Assembly (NCBI RefSeq): GCF_047495875.1
Contig: NC_092475.1
Coordinates: forward strand, 9,514,501 to 9,578,500
Reading direction: 5' to 3'
Source of the DNA: Pithys albifrons albifrons
Lineage: Eukaryota > Chordata > Aves > Passeriformes > Thamnophilidae
DNA: 64,000 nucleotides
Part shown: piece by piece, positions 38,701 to 55,559 of the stretch
How the letters are laid out: each line of letters begins with the position of its first letter
Numbering within the stretch: position 1 is the first letter of the stretch
The notes under the pieces: model-generated
Told to the model about the DNA's origin: nothing
The model's input: the letters and a program-made list of their open reading frames with translations, nothing else
The model's database searches: none
Position numbers and translations under genes: made by a program

Positions 38701-41700
38701 TTTAGGTCATTTGTATTTTCATGCTCCCACAGTTACTTCTTATAAATTCTCTTGCAATTATGCCCTTAACTGTGTTCTCTAAAGTCACCTTCAGACCTTT
38801 AAACACCTTCAAATTAAAGCAGCCATTTGACTTTGACCCAAATTGCATTTAATAGAGAAGCTTCACTAAACCACTTGCATTTCTTGGACAGAAGGAAGAA
38901 CTGAAAGATGCCCAAACAAAGAATTATTTAGTCTAGCATTTAGCAGGCAGGGACGATGAGGAAAACCTGCTGCTCTTTGCTTTAAATGTTGCTTTAATTA
39001 AAGTTAATAATAGTTCTATCCTATGCAAGACATTTATTCCTGATCCCAGTTTGGCTGTAAATTTAACTCTAACTAAGCTAATTTGAGTTTTAACTTCATC
39101 ACAGCAGTCTGTAATGTCACAAGCAGCTTATGTACAGAGAAAATACAGACAAGAAGTGCAGAGATTTTTTTATATTATTTCCTGTTGTAGAAATATTCAT
39201 GAGAAAAAAGTTTTCCTTTTTTGTGCTCCTTGTTTCTTCCTTACAAGTCTCCTTATCTCCACTATGTACAATTCAAAGCACACAAGAACTTGCACTGACA
39301 AATGATGGAATTCTTAATATACTGATGAGGCTTCTGGTGGACATCCATCCCAGCTGTAAGCTCCAGCAGAGCAGCTGTGACAGCTGCCATAACCTCTACA
39401 CCAGTTCCATTTGGGATCCATCACCTAATCCATTTTTAAGTTATCCATGATATCCAGCTCTACAGCAACTGAAATGCCCAGGCTGTGCTGTCTCATACAT
39501 AGAGCAGAACAAAGAGAAAACGAGTACCAGAAGAATCAAGAAATAAAATATAAGGTGATGATCCCATTTTGTGAATGTGTTCCTTACAGCACAGAAGTGT
39601 AACACCTTCCCTTTCCATTCAGAGACAGGCTGCAGGGAGACATCAGCTGCAGGGACAGCGATCATGCAGTGCCATCAACTGTTCGCTTCTGGTACCCACA
39701 GCAACTGAGACCTTTTGCTTTCAACAAAAACGACCCCCCAAAAATCACAAAAATTAGACAACTCATCAGGACTGTATTTCTAAACGAAAGTTTATCAACC
39801 AAAATACAATATTTTAGTACAAATATCATGTTTGCTTTTCCTGTGCCAGAAGCCACACACCTGAGGGCAGCGATTAAAGAGCTCAAGCTCTTGTGCCATC
39901 TGCTGGGAACAGCTTCTTTTGTCGCTGCTGCTTGCACGGGGAGCAGAGCCAGCCCTCCCTGTTTGGCAACTGGCATCTTTGACAAAGAGCTTGTTCTACT
40001 TGGTTTAACTGCTATTGATGTTAAGTAAACGTAGTGCTAGAGAAGAGCTTTGAAGCCTGAAATCCTCTGTAGTGAAGCAGTTGCAAAGGACAGGAACAAA
40101 CTGTCCTTGTAGCCCCAGCTGCCTGCAGAGAGGCTTCTTCTAAAGGTGAGGCCTGTGATGCACCCAGGGAAGGGCTCAGGTCTGACGGTCCTTGTAATGA
40201 ACCACTCCTCTAATGAGGGGAATCTTATCTCAGCCATGGGCTGTCTCCTTTTCTGGAGCAGAATCCTGTGATTTCCTCTCTTGTGGATTTATCCTCCATG
40301 AGGCTGTACCTCACCATGAGCACAACAACAAGTTCTGTCAATGCAACCACTTTGCACTCCCTGAAGCAACGGGGTTTACCCTGACCAGCTGTTAAAGCCA
40401 AATTCCATTTATACCTCTCCTGAAATGCGACTCTTAGGGAACATGCAGAGCAGTGTGTTTTCTGCTGGAGATCCAAGCAGGCTGGTCTTGTGGAGATAAA
40501 GGATTTTTGAGTTGAGAAAAAGGTTTTGAAACTGCAGGCAGATTCTGAGGCCTACGAGCAGGTACTAAATTAGTTCTGTGAGAAAAACCAGCAAGCTAAC
40601 AAAACCAAAGTGAGATAAGGAAGTTTTGGGTCAAGCTGCCCATGAGAAAGAATGTTGAAGAGGTAAAATTCTCACGACAAAGTGAACATCTGTCCAGAAA
40701 GTGTCATCCTATTAAAAGCTGTAATGAGGTTTATGGACACTGTGATTCAACGTATAAGACTGGGCTGTGGGTGGGATTTAAGAATATATATTGTGTAATT
40801 TGAAGTTAGAGTTGGCTTTTACCTTTACTTATTTTTTCCTTTCTTCATGGAGTGATTTAATAAACTATCTCTTGGGTGTGACACCTGTGAACTGTGCCCT
40901 CATTATTTTTTTTGGCCGCCACCACCTACTGCGTGCTCTCACATGGTCTCTCTGTTGGGCTCATTTTCTCATGGATCGAACTGTCCCTGAGGTAAAGGCT
41001 GTTCTTGCACAGAGTTTTGGATCTCCTGTCTCAGACCCTTTGAGCCAACGTGCATTTCCTCCTCTGAAAGGTGATGCTTTGAACCACTCGCTGCTGTTAC
41101 CACATGTTTCAGAGGTTTGGTGTTGGTTCCAGTCTTTGCCCCTCTGTGCCTGGAAGAACTGCAGGGTGCACAGCCCATCCCTCCCACCAGACCAGGCACA
41201 GATGGGCTGGGAAGACCCCAGGGTAGGAAGAGCTCAGGGAGGAATGATCTGTATCACAAACACGGGTATGTCTCAGTGGCCTCTGACCCAGCAGGGACTG
41301 AGCCACAGGAGCTCTGTGAAAGCAAAGGGTGGCACTTCACCTCTGTCACCACACAGTGTGGAATTGTCCTATCTGGGTATTGTGATGAAGAGTGCACAGT
41401 CCAAAAATACCAGTTAAGAAGGATTGCAAGCACTTCAGCGGTGATGACAGGAATTTGATCAGGACAAATTGGAGGAGTAGCATGAAGGGAGCTGGGTGCA
41501 CCTCACTGAAGGAGGAGGCACGAGCTGTGACAACATGGGCAGAGAGGTGAGGAGGCTGAGGGTACAGCAGCAGGGAAATGAACAGGTGCTGACAGCACAC
41601 CTCCACAATCTGGGTACGATACACGGATATGTGTGAAAGAAGTGTTGAAAACAAGTAATTTTGCCATGAATCAGCACTCCTGAGGCCTCAGCAAGAACAC

Positions 41701-42404
41701 TGGGAATGGCCCAGACAAAAACTGGGAAAATAGAGGCTATGAAGATCAGAGGGAAAAACAAGTTTCGTCTAGAAAAGGAAAAAGAGATGACAATAACTGA
41801 TTGAGCTGAATTGGTGTTTGCAGCTTAAGATAACTTGGGAGTGCCAAGTAATTTTCCTTCTGACTTTCCAAAGTAATTAACCTTTAGACCAAGATTAAGC
41901 AGGAAACTAATGAAGTCCTTCCATCACCAAAAAGGAATCTGACAATGACTTTGATGGGCCCAGGATTGTATCTGAAAGTAAAGAGAAAATTGGACTCTGG
42001 GATGCTGTAATTGAACCCAGTGCCTTCAGCCCCAATAATAACACTTAGGCAAGTGCTGCTGCCATAAACTTGAGACACGGGAGAAGAGCAAGGGGTTGTG
42101 TGTCCTATCACTTCTTATCCAAAAGGATTATATGGATTACAAAATTGAACCTTTTTCCTTGGATTCCTTCTTGAAGACCAAGCCAAACTTTTCCTCATTC
42201 CCCAAAAATGCTTTCTCTCACCATTCCTCTAGAAAATGTCCTTTATTACAGTTGCATAAAACTTATCTAGCTGAGAAGGATCTTGGTTTTTTTCAGTGAA
42301 AACAAGCAATTTTGAGTAGTAGGGAAGAGCTGCTACTGGAACAGCATTTGCAAGTCAAAGCATTTATGAAATTTTAATTTCTGTGAGGGTGCACAGAACC
42401 ACCT
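23702..42404. other. Large intergenic gap between RIMS4 and YWHAB, no recognisable gene
   Basis: I could support no gene in this 18.7 kb. Small features include a 10-bp tandem repeat at 24655-24679, a T-run near 25893-25908 and a 19-bp tandem duplication at 34471-34508. A TATA-like/AATAAA pair at 40784-40864 could belong to an old LTR. The segment at 32760-32910 has TCF/ROR-like motifs (AATCAAAGGTCA). The longest frames are a 208-codon frame opening on TTG at 40791-41417 (+) and a 136-codon frame at 35685-36095 (-); neither has recognisable similarity. Confidence 0.55.
24655..24679. repeat. Short tandem decamer CTCAGGTACC
   Basis: The decamer CTCAGGTACC is present in about 2.5 adjacent copies. 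It is a small local duplication with no clear role. Confidence 0.7.
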
Positions 42405-42568
42405 CGGGTGGGCCCCTTTGGAATGGGTTGCCCAGGGAGGTGGTGGAGTCCCCATCCCTGGGGTTGTGTAAGGAAAGGCTGGATGGGACACTGAGGGCCG
42501 TGGGGGTGCTGGTCACAGGTTGTGCTCCATGCCTTTAGAGCTCTTTTCCAACCTAATCGATCCTGTGA
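42405..42568 (+). mobile_element. CR1 LINE 3'-end fragment, sense orientation
   Basis: This copy reads in the sense direction: 'ggaatgggttgcccagggag', 'gtggtggagtccccatccc', 'aaggaaaggctggatggg' and 'ctcttttccaacctaatcga'. It lacks the terminal ATTCTATG repeats. It ends just before the YWHAB CpG island. Confidence 0.9.
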
Positions 42569-42749
42569 CCCCTACCATGAGGTCCAGCCAAAAACCAGCA
42601 GCGAGAAACGGCAAGAAACCCAGAAACTCCGGTTCTTTTGTTGCCGGATCAGCCACCGCACTCGCAGGCCGGGGCAGCTCCCCGGAGCTCGCAGGAGACA
42701 AAGAGCCCTCGGCGCGGCGGCGGCCGAGGCGTGACCGGGTCAACGTGCG

Positions 42750-42920
42750 GGGGTCCCTGTGCCCTGGGGGTGTTCGGGGCCCGGGGGTTTCTGTGCCTCG
42801 GAGATGTTCGGGGCCCGCGGGTCGCTGTGCCCCGCGGGTGTTGGGGGCCCGCGGGTCGCTGTGCCCCGAGGGTGTTGGGGGCCCGCGGGTCGCTGTGCCC
42901 CGGGGGTGTTGGGGGCCCGC
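42750..42920. repeat. 34-bp G-rich minisatellite in YWHAB promoter
   Basis: The unit GCGGGTCGCTGTGCCCC plus a GGGTGTTGGGGGCC-type half recurs with a 34-bp period. Copies start at 42817, 42851 and 42885, and more diverged copies precede them from about 42750. The plus strand carries many runs of three or more G and so could form G-quadruplexes. Because 34 is not a multiple of 3, related Pro/Gly/Arg-rich peptides appear in all three frames, which argues against coding. Confidence 0.9.
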
Positions 42921-43049
42921 ACCCCTCTCGCTCCCCGAGCCGGTCCCGGCGCCGCCGCCCGCGGGAGCGCCCCGAGCCCTGCGGTCTCCATGGCGACGGC
43001 CGTGCCGGGGCGGTGCCCGCGGGGCCGGAAGGGGCGTGTCCGGCGGCGG

Positions 43050-43136
43050 AAGCGGGGCCGAGCGCCGCAGGGTGTGGAGCGTGTCCGTGCGAGCGGCCGC
43101 CGCGCCCGTCGCCTCCGCCCGAGCGATCCGAGCCAG
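43050..43136 (+). other. YWHAB: Probable YWHAB non-coding exon 1 (3' end at 43136)
   Basis: A good donor (CCAG|GTGAGG) at 43136/43137 sits in the CpG island. It is a natural 5' partner for the YWHAB exon 2 acceptor at 50600-50601. The upstream edge of the exon is not visible; 43050 is only a placeholder. If transcription starts upstream of 42990, the exon also includes an ATG (42990-42992) opening an arginine-rich upstream frame. Confidence 0.5.
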
Positions 43137-46100
43137 GTGAGGGGCCGCGGCCCGCATCGGGGTGAGCATCGCGGGCAGCATCGGGATGGGGATGGCGACG
43201 CGCGGAGGTGCCTGCCCCGCGCCCGCCCGGCCCGCGCCCACCCCGCCCCGGCAGCCCCGCAGGCCGCGGAGGGCGCGCCGCGGGAGGGTCCCCGCGGGAG
43301 GGTTCCCGTCCTGCCCGCCCCGGCCCCGCGCCCCCCGGGGGCACGGGGTGACCCTCGCTCGGCGGCCGCTGGCGGGCCCGGGCGGCGCCGCCCCCTCGCC
43401 CAGCGCTGCCCCGCCCCGGTGAGTCACTCGGGCCCGGGGCGCGGCCGAGCTCACCTGGGCCCGCCCGCGGCACGGCCGCGATCCCGCGGGGGCACCGACC
43501 CCGGCACCGCCCCCCGCACCGGGGCGGGCAGGGCAGGGCAGGGCATGGCAGGGCCGCCCTCGGGCCTCCCAAACCCGGAGAACTCCGTGCCCAGCCCGTG
43601 CGGGGCGGCCCACGGAGGGTGATCGTGGCAATGCCTGAGCGCTCCAGGACGGAACAAAAATGATTGTATTGTTGTTTTCCCCGTTTTGATGGCTTGTGTC
43701 CGTCTGGGAATAGAGAAGCGTTTTAGGGAGGACTCCGGAATGGAAGCAAGGTTGGTCCAAGCCAGCCCCAGCCTACAGAAAGGCTGGGCTGTACCCAGAG
43801 CCAACAGCAATAGGCTTTGTTTGAGGTGGGTATAATCAGATATCAGGGTGATGAAATGACAGTGGCACCGTCACTGTGTTGGCATAAATGCATCTCACGC
43901 AGGGATCACAGTATAAATTGTTTGCCTTCAGATAAATTCCCTGTTAACAGTTAAAATACCATTTCCAGTGGTAGGAAAACAAAAAGCACATCATGTAGCA
44001 TCCCAAAACCTGAATTCCTATGGAAAAATATCAGAGACTGAGAATGTTAAGGTTTTGTAATTTCAGTGACAGTAGGAATATTTGTGTCTTCACACTTATT
44101 GTTGCAAAACACCTTAGTCAAAACATTTAGTACTTTTTTATGAAAGGAAAGCTTTTATTTCAGGGTAATAAAGAGCTATAGTCTGGTCTAGCAAAGAGAA
44201 CAAGAATGTGAGTGCCTTTTTCTTCCTTTGTATTAAAGGACTGCAAATGTATCCCTGGTATCATATTTTGTTTATTAAATTGGTACCAATAAAGTGATAG
44301 ACTCGTTGCACAGATGGGTCTGGTGCAGTTCCCTCAACCTCATTATGTCAGTACCGCATGTTCTGATCTCTGCTATTTTGATGTTGAGTCTTTTTATTTT
44401 TTCCTGAGCAGGCCTGTGCCAGTGTGCAGCTTTTTGTGCTGCATGTGAATAAACTCAGATGAGGAGGAGCTGAGTAAATAATTATTTGGTTAATGAGGTA
44501 AAAGCTCGTACTCTGATCCGTGTGGTGTCCTAATAGGAGGCCTTACAGTGGTGTGTCTGTTACGTGGCCACACTTCTTGCCCCACCCTGTAATATAAATA
44601 CTGGCAGTTTATTATTAACAAAAGTGATTTACCTGTGATATGAATACATTAGTTTGGCACAGACCTCATGCCTGGGGGAAGATTTTTTGGTCTAACTCAC
44701 TATTTCCATCTGAACTCTGTCCAAAAATAATTCTGCTGGTTTGAACAAAAAGGTGTTTCCATGTGAGTATTTTGTGCTGTGGAAGTGCCAGCGTGTCTCC
44801 ACCTGCAGCTGTCCTGAGTTGGGGCCACAGAGGGGAGAGAGCTCTGCTTTTCAGCCTGGCATTAGGAAGAACCAAGGCAATTAGCACTAAATTCAAGGTC
44901 TCAATGCAATATCAGTGTTCCCACACACTACTGGTACTGATCAAAGACATTTTGTAATTCTCTGTGGAGACTGAAAACCATTGAATTTAATTTTATTCAA
45001 TAGTTATATTGTTCAGATTTAGGAAGCAACAAGTAATGATGACAGATGACCAGAACAGGTTGAGGCATGGCTTTATAGAATGTTAATTTTATCTGAGCAT
45101 TTGCATGGAGATTTCAGCTGAAGGCCAGGGCAGATGCAGAGGAGGCCAAAGTTATGTGCTGCACAAGGTCAGCAAGAATATCAGAACTGGGAAATTATTT
45201 GCTTTTTTTTCCCTCATTATGTTTGCAGGATTTTATACTGGTCTTGCTATGCCCAAGCTTCTGACAGTTGTATAAGATTTTATTGTTCAGATCTCACCAG
45301 ACCCATTCATTTTCTAATTAGTTATTTAACAATCCATATTAGTCTTTGAGGGATCCAAATAGAGAAAGACAAGTAATGAAATCAAATGCCTAATACTGCA
45401 GTAAAGCAAGGGAGGTTTCTTGCATTCCATGGAAAAAGTTGATTCATTTCCTGTAAAGACTAAACGTTGGGAGCAGTCTCCTTGTCAGGGAATGCCATCC
45501 CCATCATGCAGATACTTGTGCCAGCATGTGTGTACCTGAATTATGGAGAAAGAGTTTCCATTTGTGTTAGAAACAGAAAAGCTCTTATTCTCTGTAATTG
45601 TAGAACTCTAATTTGAAATGCCACTTACCTCACATGAATGTTTAATTGTGGAATGAAGCCAAATCAGGTATGTTCACATGTTGTTGGAATATTGAACTGC
45701 AAACTCTGTACCAGTCTGCTGCTTTTCCTGTTAGAATCTGAAAGGACTTACAGAGCTTGTGACTGAAGTAGGATTGCCTCCCATTTCACCAAATCTGGTC
45801 CTACATTCCTTGCTCACAGTGAAACATGCGGGGCTGTTGTTAACCTGCATCTCTGCTCAACTCAGCAGGGGCCAGTATGTCAAACCAATAACTACCTGGC
45901 TGTCTCACCAGTATTTTACAGTGTGGAAGGGTAGATTACAGTTAGATTTACAGTTTGTCTGGTAAATTCTCATGCTTGCTATAACAGAGAGAAAAACAGT
46001 GCACAAAAATCGATGGCTTAATTAGCATCAGAGGAACAGGTCATCAAGAGCAGCAGACTCCAGACCAATGTAAGCTTATTAGTATTGTCCTGTCAGTTCA

Positions 46101-49100
46101 ATACCTTATATAAGCCAGAATTTTTTCAGTGTCAGTTTTCATTTGATTTCTGCAGCTTTAAACACAGTTAGTTCTGATCCGTTTTGGCTTTGTCCTAAAC
46201 AGCCCGTGGGAATGGGAAACAATAAAGGCCACAGAGCAGATGGAGTAAGTGCTGAGTGGAAGGTGTAGCTCTCAAGATCCTGCACTCCTCTGAAGAATGT
46301 TTTACTTCTGGATGTTTTACTCCTCAGCTGTTGCTGGGATATGAACCTCCTGTTCTGTGTGTCCATCCACTCTTGACATATCCATGGCTGTTCTGTCTTC
46401 AGGGACTGTTGCCAGGGTGGTCTCACCATCCCTTCTCTCTGCCACCGAAAGATGCAGACAGCTACAAAATAACAAGTTTTACAGGCTCTGACCTCTACCT
46501 TTGATGCTTTGTGATTACGTTTCAGTCTGTCTACTCAGGTGTAAAGCTTTTCTGAGGTGGAGTAAACACTTGTAACTTCCAGTGCCTCCATACCTGCTCT
46601 TCTGCATTTGTAAGGGAGGTTGAAGGACCTCCAGGCTGTATGGGAGATGGAGAAAGAATAATACCAAAAAAATGATATTTTAAGTGTGGGACTTAGGGTG
46701 ATTCAAATTTCCGGCAGCTGGTACTGTTGGCTGTGGCATCTGGGGAGTGGTTGGCATTCCTTACTGGGAACAGTGTCCAGCCACTTCTTTTTGGAGGACT
46801 ACTAAGCTGTGGTTTAACAGATTCTTAAGAAGACAGTGTCTTAAGAATTTGAAATGTGTAAATGGATCTAACATCAGAATCTTCTGCTTAGACCAGGCAG
46901 CTTTCAGGACTCCTCCATGACTGTGATCTGCACGTCTCTGCACCTTTGCCCTTCTTTCCTCCTTCCCCCTTGCCACCATGGCATGGCTTCACTAGTGCTA
47001 GAATAGACCATTCCTGTCAGCCTCCTGTTCACCACCTTTGTGTGTTTTGCTCCAGCTGCAGGTAACCTTTGGTAGTGGCTTCTTTGTGTGGCCTGGGAGC
47101 ATTCTCAGCCCTGGGCTTTGCTTGTTCCAGACTGTGGCACAGGATCCACTGTTAGAGTGTAGCTTTCATCTCCTCTCTGGGAGGGACCAGTTATGACTGA
47201 TAGTTGCTTCTTTGCCTTTTCAAACATCATTCCTTTCCTTGTATCTTTTTTCCTTCTGGCAAACACTTCCCTATTTTGGAGCTCAAGCCAGCATAGCTCT
47301 GCAAAGCTCTCTGCAAGCTTCTAACAAGGTAAGTAATGGAGACTCAAATGAGGATTTTAAGTGTTCCTTTATGCAGCACCCTGGGGAGGAAACAACAGTA
47401 GGATTTCTGTCAGTGGCAGATATTTTGGTGTGGGCAATTATTTTCTTACTGCATTTAAGTTCTGTGAAATCCGTGTTATTGAATAATACTTTGTGTTTCA
47501 TAGCAAACCTATTAAGAGTACAAATATTAAGATGAATTAACTAAACTCAAGTCCTTGTATACTGAATTCTTATGTCAGAACTAGGCCAGTGAAGTTCTGA
47601 GGAGCTCAGTCTTCAGTGATGGGTTTGAGTTACAGTTGAGATGTGCATAAATTAGTTACATTGCTGAGAAAGGCTGCTTCATGAGAAACAGCATTGTAGT
47701 CTTTGGGCTGGTATTTTGCTTGTGTAATTGATGTGTTAAACTGGTTTCTGAATCTCTTTTATCCACTAGGTCTTTGTGTCCCTGCAGTTCCCTCTGTGAT
47801 TTCCTTCATGTGTCCTTATATGAACCCATTGACTGTGTGAACTGTCTTGCATCTAAATATAAACATGTCAGTGAGCCTGATAAAACAAACTCTGCACCCT
47901 TTGGAAACTAAACTCCATGTTGTTTGTGAACAGAATCCTGCACAGATGACTTGTCTGCAGATCAGCCACTATTGGCAAAGTGCAGATCAAAGATAAAACT
48001 GACTTTGCAATGGCAAAATGTAAACTGTTGGAGCTCCTTCCCTCTGGACTTCAACAAGCAGGCTGCTTCCACATAACAATCACATTCCATGAGAAGAGGA
48101 GTATCAGATAAGATGCTTGCAGTAGAAATACTTCTAGAAGCTGTGCAGACAGTGAGGAAACTAGAACTGCTCTGAAACTATTTTGTTTAAGTGACTGGTT
48201 GTTTAAAGTTGGTTCTTGTAATGTAAAAAGCATTTTTCAGGTATACTTTGTTCAGATGGTTGTGAGTAGTAGAGAAATACCCCTCACAAATTACTTCCTG
48301 CCTTAAGCACATAGTCTGCAATTGGTGCTGAGTTAAGAGAATGGTTTGTGAGGTTTAATAGACTCAACAGGGAAAAGTGGGATGGGTTCTTTCAATCAGA
48401 AGAGGACTGATGGTTTCCTTGGGCTTGTTCTGCATTCTTACTAGGATAAACTTCAGAGTATGGAGAAAAATGCACATTACAAATGCCACTTATCCCTTTT
48501 CCATCATCAGGACCTGTCCTTTAGATAAGTCTGTGGAAGCCAGTGATAATACAGGATATCCCTATGGCAGAATCTTATTGGGGAAGGGAGACCCAAGTTC
48601 ATCACCAGAACTTGTCACACACTGCCCTCAGTCAGCCTGACTTGTCCAGGCCTTCAATCTCAAGTCTGTGTGTCACCTTGCAAGAGGTCCCAAGATCCAC
48701 TAGTTTAAACCCAGTAATTGAAATGGAACTGACCTGCAGCCCAACTTTACTTACCAGTCTGCAAGAGGTCCGTTTCCAGGAGACTGGTTTTAGCATTCCA
48801 TATCCTTACTTTGAGTGCCTTACAGGGATGGGTGCATCAGGATCTACAAAGGATCAAAGGCAAGCAGGAGTGAGTTAGACTTGCAGATACAGAGCAGGTA
48901 CATTTGGTTGCTGGATTTACTTCAGGAGCTTTCATGTGAAATAACGTTTGACTTGATATCTTGGGTGATCTATTTTTTTTTTGCTAAAGTGGAATATTGT
49001 CAGCTGGAGGGGTAGAATTTAGTTAGGACTCATCCTTGGCAGAATGAGCAGTGTATGAAACTGGCAAATACACAGTGGGAATTGGGGTCTGCATCTCATT

Positions 49101-50601
49101 GTCCTGGTTCAGGATTTAGTGCAGGGGGCTGGTTTTCTTGGATAAGAGTGTGGTAGGTTATAGGCTTGGAGCAAAATACAAGCTGAGCAGTCTGTGATGT
49201 TCTCCATTAGAAGCCTGTCAGACTGGCAGCTTTGAAGGTGAGAGGGAAAAAGCTACAGCAATCACTTTTGGCCTGTTGGTTCTTTCTAATAGGGCTGTAG
49301 ATGCTTCTCTAATTAATAGATGCCTGTGAAAGGCAATTATAAAGTTATTGTTCTTGTTTGCTTTTTATTGTTCCTTCAGAAGTTATTTTTAGGCTGTTAG
49401 GTCTCAGCCTGAAAACTTAGTGGGACAGAGAAAGTGCTGATTAGGATTTGGGGAATAGGAGAGGGTAATTATTGCTCAGTACTGATGAGATAACAGCTCT
49501 GGATCTGTCCAAAAGTGAACCTGCAAACCTGGAGAAATTTCACAGCTGAATTTGGGATGTCTTGGAGTTTGTGAGATACTGAAGTCTGCTTCACTTTGAT
49601 AAAGGCAAAGAAACTTGTTTAATTTCTGCTATGAGCCTGGCCCTAGATGGTGTATCGAGTATGGGGTTGGTAGCTCAGTGGCTGAGTTAACTCTATGCTA
49701 GCATTGTCATAGAGAAATAAGCAACACTTTAAGCTGCCCCACTGGCACATTCTTTACTCACTTCATTTTTCAGTGCTTCAGCTCTTCAGTGGCCTCATGG
49801 TCATGTGATGTGTTTTTCTTGGCTTCTGTTGCTAAACTGTGTTATCAGAATGATAAACAAGTTGTTTCCATATAAGCAGTTTGTTTTGCAGTACTGACCA
49901 TCATGTGGGCCACGTCCTACTCAGATTTTGTGAATGTCAGTGCTATTTAAAAGGTCTTGAAAACCTGAGACTGGTGCCCACCTACCTGTGTAGAATTATC
50001 CATTATGTGTATGTTGATACATATGTAAAAAAAGCTGTATTTTCTGTCAGATCAGTATAAATGTGCTTTCCATATTGCCAACAATTACAGCTTTACTGGG
50101 TATGGTTTATGTAAACCCACAGAAACCTCTCCTGTTGGTTGCCAAAACTCAGTGTCAGGAGGAGCTGTCCAGTGCTTCAGTGCTCCTGAGCAGCTGCTGT
50201 TGTACAGCAGTGGAGGGAAACAAAATCCAAAAACCTCAAAGCTGGTTGTTTCTGGGTCAGAACAGGGGATTAGTGTCTCACAAGTTGAGCTGCGGCTGGT
50301 ATGGAAAAGGGGAAAGATTCTCACGGGGCTGTGGTTAATGCCAGTATGACTTTTGTTGCATGTTGAGGAATGATGCTTTCATATCTTTGGGATTGTGTTT
50401 AGTCATTTGCACATAGAAACAATGCATATTTGGCTAAAGGTCAAATAATTTTTTAAAGGAAACCCTTTGCATTGCTCTATTAGAGTTTATAGATTTCTCT
50501 TTCATTAGTGACTAAAATCTGCTTCACCCTCCAACATGAACTTCCACAGTGCAGACCATCAGGAGACATTTTTCTCTATTTTTATTCCCCGCTAATTGCA
50601 G
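43137..50601 (+). other. YWHAB: YWHAB intron 1
   Basis: This intron runs from the inferred exon 1 donor to the CTAATTGCAG acceptor before the start codon. After the island tail it is AT-richer, ordinary intronic sequence without recognisable repeats or exons. A donor-like AAG|GTAAGTAATG at 47329 could mark an alternative leader exon, but there is no further support. A tRNA A-box-like string at 49671-49681 has no matching B box. Confidence 0.6.
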
Positions 50602-50608
50602 GAGAGCC

Positions 50609-55559
<4,951 letters not shown>

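Larger units (their letters stand above)
42600..43620 (+). promoter_or_regulatory. YWHAB: YWHAB CpG-island promoter
   Basis: About 1 kb is extremely GC- and CpG-rich and free of a TATA box. It contains GC-box-like CCCCGCCCC/GGGGCGGG motifs (for example around 43410 and 43512) and an AP-1-like GTGAGTCAC at about 43418. It sits about 7 kb upstream of the YWHAB start codon, as expected for this gene's non-coding first exon. Very long open frames cross it in several frames on both strands; these arise from GC-rich composition and are not genes. Divergent transcription from the minus strand is possible but not visible. Confidence 0.8.

Noticed and set aside
40791..41417. 208-codon plus-strand open frame
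   Set aside because: It opens on TTG, the first ATG is about 60 codons in, the composition is Trp/Cys/Leu-rich noise, and it overlaps an LTR-like segment.
42513..43760. Very long open frames on both strands (up to 415 codons) across the YWHAB CpG island
   Set aside because: They overlap in several frames, are Pro/Arg/Gly/Ala-rich and run through a 34-bp repeat that shifts frame each unit. GC-rich DNA with few stop codons explains them.
49671..49681. tRNA A-box-like string TAGCTCAGTGG
   Set aside because: No B box (GGTTCGANTCC-like) follows at tRNA distance and no cloverleaf can be drawn.
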